The notes under the pieces: generated by a model | What the model saw: the letters and a program-made list of their open reading frames with translations, nothing else | What the model was told of the DNA's origin: nothing | The model's database searches: none | Shown: one piece after another, positions 62,412 to 64,000 of the stretch | How positions within the stretch are numbered: the stretch's first letter is position 1 | Layout: every line of letters begins with the position of its first letter | Made by a program: the position numbers and the translations under genes | Source: Pyrinomonadaceae bacterium | GTDB taxonomy: Bacteria > Acidobacteriota > Blastocatellia > Pyrinomonadales > Pyrinomonadaceae | Assembly: GCA_017983495.1 (NCBI GenBank) | Contig: JAGOBH010000001.1 | Coordinates: forward strand, 868,001 to 932,000 | Length of the DNA: 64,000 nucleotides | Reading direction: 5' to 3'

Positions 62412-64000
62412 ATGTTAGATGTACTTGGAACTTTAGAGAGGACGCATACTTGTGGGGAGCTTCGCGAGGGCGATGCTGGCAAGCATGTTGTGCTGATGGG
62501 TTGGGTGGCTAAGAAGCGCGATTTTGGCGTGCTGACGTTTATCGATCTGCGCGACCGCGAAGGCGTGACGCAGGTCGTGATGAACGAAGAGGACGCGGGC
62601 GAGGCTCACGCCAAGGCCAAGAATCTACGCGGCGAATTTGTCATCGCGGTCAAGGGCGAGGTCGTCATCCGCGAAGGCACGCACAACGCAAAGCTGGCGA
62701 CCGGCGACATCGAGGTTCACGCGTCCGAAATATTGATACTGAACGACGCCAAGGTTCCTCCGTTTCAGCTTGAGGTAGCCGGCAGCGAAAACCTTGCGGA
62801 CGAATCGACGCGTCTCAAATACCGCTATCTCGACCTGCGCCGGCCGCAGTTGCAGCACAACATCCGCATGCGTGCCAAGGCTGTGGCGGCGATCCGTGAG
62901 TATTTCGACAACCGCGGATTTATCGAGATCGAAACACCGATCCTTCTCAAATCGACGCCCGAAGGGGCACGTGATTTTATCGTCCCGTCGCGCATCCATA
63001 CGGGTAAGTTCTTTGCTCTGCCGCAGAGCCCGCAGATCCTCAAACAGCTGACGATGATCTCGGGTTTCGACAAGTATTATCAGATCGCACGTTGCTTTCG
63101 TGACGAAGACCTCCGCGCGGACCGCCAGCCTGAGTTTACGCAGCTCGATATGGAAATGTCGTTTGCCAACCAGGAAATGGCGTACCGCGAGATCGAGGGA
63201 ATGTTTGGCTACGTGTTCAAGTTGATCGGTGTCGATCTGCCGGCTCAATGGCCGCGAATGACGTACGCCGAGGCGATGCGTCGATATGGTTCGGACAAGC
63301 CGGATCTGCGGTTCGAGATGGAGCTTGTTGACCTGAGCGATGATCTTCGCGACACGGATTTTGCCCCATTTGCGGCGGTGCTTGCCGGAACGCGGGCATC
63401 CTTGCCCGCAAATGAAGCAGACGGGCTGGCTGGGATCCCGCGTTCCGACGCCCGGTCCGGCGAGATCAAATGTATCGTCGTACGCGGCAAGGCGGACTAT
63501 TCGCGAAAGCAGCTCGACGACCTGCAGGATTTTGTAAAGCGTTACGGTGCCGGTGCTCTTGCGTGGATCAAGGTTGGCGAGTCTGAGGTCGGAACCGGGA
63601 GCGATAGCGACTGGGTTCTTTCATCCTCATTGCTCAAGGTCCTTGGCGAAGAGAAGATCGGCCAGCTAGCAAAAACCGCAGGTGCCGCGATAGGCGATCT
63701 TGTGCTGATCGTCGCCGGCCGTAAGTCGGTCGTCGCGGCATCGCTCGGGGCCCTGCGTGTCGAGGTTGCCAAACGCGAAGACCTGATCGATCGTTCCGCT
63801 TACAAACCGCTGATCGTGACCGAATTTCCGATGTTCGAACACGACGAGGATAGCGATTCGTATGCGGCGGCTCACCATCCGTTCACGTCGCCGATGGATG
63901 AGGACCTTGAGAAATTTAAGACTGCGGTGAACGACGAATCTCAGCATCACCTGCTTGGCAGCGTTCGGGCCAAGGCGTACGACGCCGTCATCAACGGCTA
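62412..64000 (+). CDS. aspS: Aspartyl-tRNA synthetase, 3' end cut by window edge
   Basis: 529 full codons are present and the frame is open to the edge. The anticodon-binding OB domain (MGWVAKKRDFGVLTFIDLRDREG) is followed by class II motif 1 (RAKAVAAIREYFDNRGFIEIETPIL), the FALPQSPQILKQLTM segment and motif 2 (YYQIACRFRD-type: YQIARCFRDEDLRADRQPEF). Late parts include SYAAAHHPFTSP of the bacterial insertion region; motif 3 is beyond the edge. At about residues 325-346 the protein has an extra segment (GTRASLPANEADGLAG…PRSDAR) encoded by a palindromic repeat. The start lies six bases after the right arm of the GxxExxY cassette, so its promoter was probably affected by that insertion. Confidence 0.95.
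   Translation, partial: MLDVLGTLERTHTCGELREGDAGKHVVLMGWVAKKRDFGVLTFIDLRDREGVTQVVMNEEDAGEAHAKAKNLRGEFVIAVKGEVVIREGTHNAKLATGDIEVHASEILILNDAKVPPFQLEVAGSENLADESTRLKYRYLDLRRPQLQHNIRMRAKAVAAIREYFDNRGFIEIETPILLKSTPEGARDFIVPSRIHTGKFFALPQSPQILKQLTMISGFDKYYQIARCFRDEDLRADRQPEFTQLDMEMSFANQEMAYREIEGMFGYVFKLIGVDLPAQWPRMTYAEAMRRYGSDKPDLRFEMELVDLSDDLRDTDFAPFAAVLAGTRASLPANEADGLAGIPRSDARSGEIKCIVVRGKADYSRKQLDDLQDFVKRYGAGALAWIKVGESEVGTGSDSDWVLSSSLLKVLGEEKIGQLAKTAGAAIGDLVLIVAGRKSVVAASLGALRVEVAKREDLIDRSAYKPLIVTEFPMFEHDEDSDSYAAAHHPFTSPMDEDLEKFKTAVNDESQHHLLGSVRAKAYDAVING
63386..63447. repeat. Palindromic element inserted in frame in aspS
   Basis: CGGAACGCGGG (63386-63396) and its exact reverse complement CCCGCGTTCCG (63437-63447) frame about 62 bases. 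ATCC/GGAT extend the pairing after a one-base bulge. A smaller perfect hairpin GCGGGC-ATCCTT-GCCCGC (63392-63409) lies inside. The element coincides with about 22 residues that have no counterpart in usual AspRS sequences at that place. Confidence 0.7.

Noticed and set aside
1..64000. tRNA, rRNA, CRISPR array, prophage, IS transposase
   Set aside because: I looked for T-arm motifs, rRNA words, regularly spaced repeats and transposase motifs on both strands and found none that hold up.

Overview
The window looks like a chromosome segment of an acidobacterium, most likely class Blastocatellia. This is an inference from gene content, not from a marker gene. The supporting features are secreted FG-GAP/VCBS propeller proteins, delta-60 repeat proteins, an ECF sigma factor paired with a Ser/Thr kinase carrying TPRs, S74-chaperone surface proteins, Omp85/TamB and LytS/LytTR genes. 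Coding GC is moderate to high (near 55% in the lines I counted by hand). I found no tRNA, rRNA, CRISPR array, prophage or IS transposase.

Layout. (1) 1-690 is the start of a membrane sensor cut by the left edge. (2) 1065-15936, all minus strand, is a run of seven exported proteins: FG-GAP/LamG, FG-GAP, two tandem S74-chaperone fibre proteins, two unknown exported proteins and a delta-60 repeat protein. It faces a divergent ECF sigma factor and transmembrane Ser/Thr kinase (16017-19000). (3) 19048-21132 is an M28 aminopeptidase ending in the same FG-GAP module. (4) 21133-22955 is a gene-free repeat island with a broken FG-GAP tail, a chain of hairpins, long inverted repeats, short tandem repeats and an inverted REP-like pair. 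(5) 22956-27153 holds a PfkB sugar kinase, a LysW-like zinc ribbon and a large HD-GYP/GAF/GGDEF protein. (6) 27162-36760 is a minus-strand operon ribB(X)-tamB-Omp85. (7) 36941-46399 holds an MFS carrier, a dienelactone hydrolase, an M48 peptidase, a TonB receptor and an M1 peptidase/DUF6702 pair. (8) 46432-54921 is regulatory: a LytS/LytTR pair, SixA, a PhoB/PhoR-like pair, CarD, a small zinc ribbon and two Crp/Fnr regulators. (9) 54899-64000 is housekeeping: queF, a DEDDh exonuclease, pyrE, an ATP-grasp protein, an ASCH protein, truA, a DUF952 protein, uppS, cdsA, a membrane protein, a GxxExxY cassette and aspS (cut by the right edge).

The most interesting signals are non-genic. A GxxExxY nuclease-fold gene is exactly framed by ~38-bp inverted repeats (61881-62405), like a miniature mobile unit. 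A ~62-bp palindromic element sits in frame inside aspS (63386-63447). Identical TAACATT-N4-TAACATT direct repeats lie upstream of both the c-di-GMP gene and the PhoB/PhoR-like operon. 6-4-6 palindromes precede each Crp/Fnr gene. The ribB gene carries a GTP cyclohydrolase II-like domain without its zinc cysteines. One C-terminal FG-GAP module with the invariant ending PVPNAFVR is attached to different proteins and left as a fragment in the repeat island.
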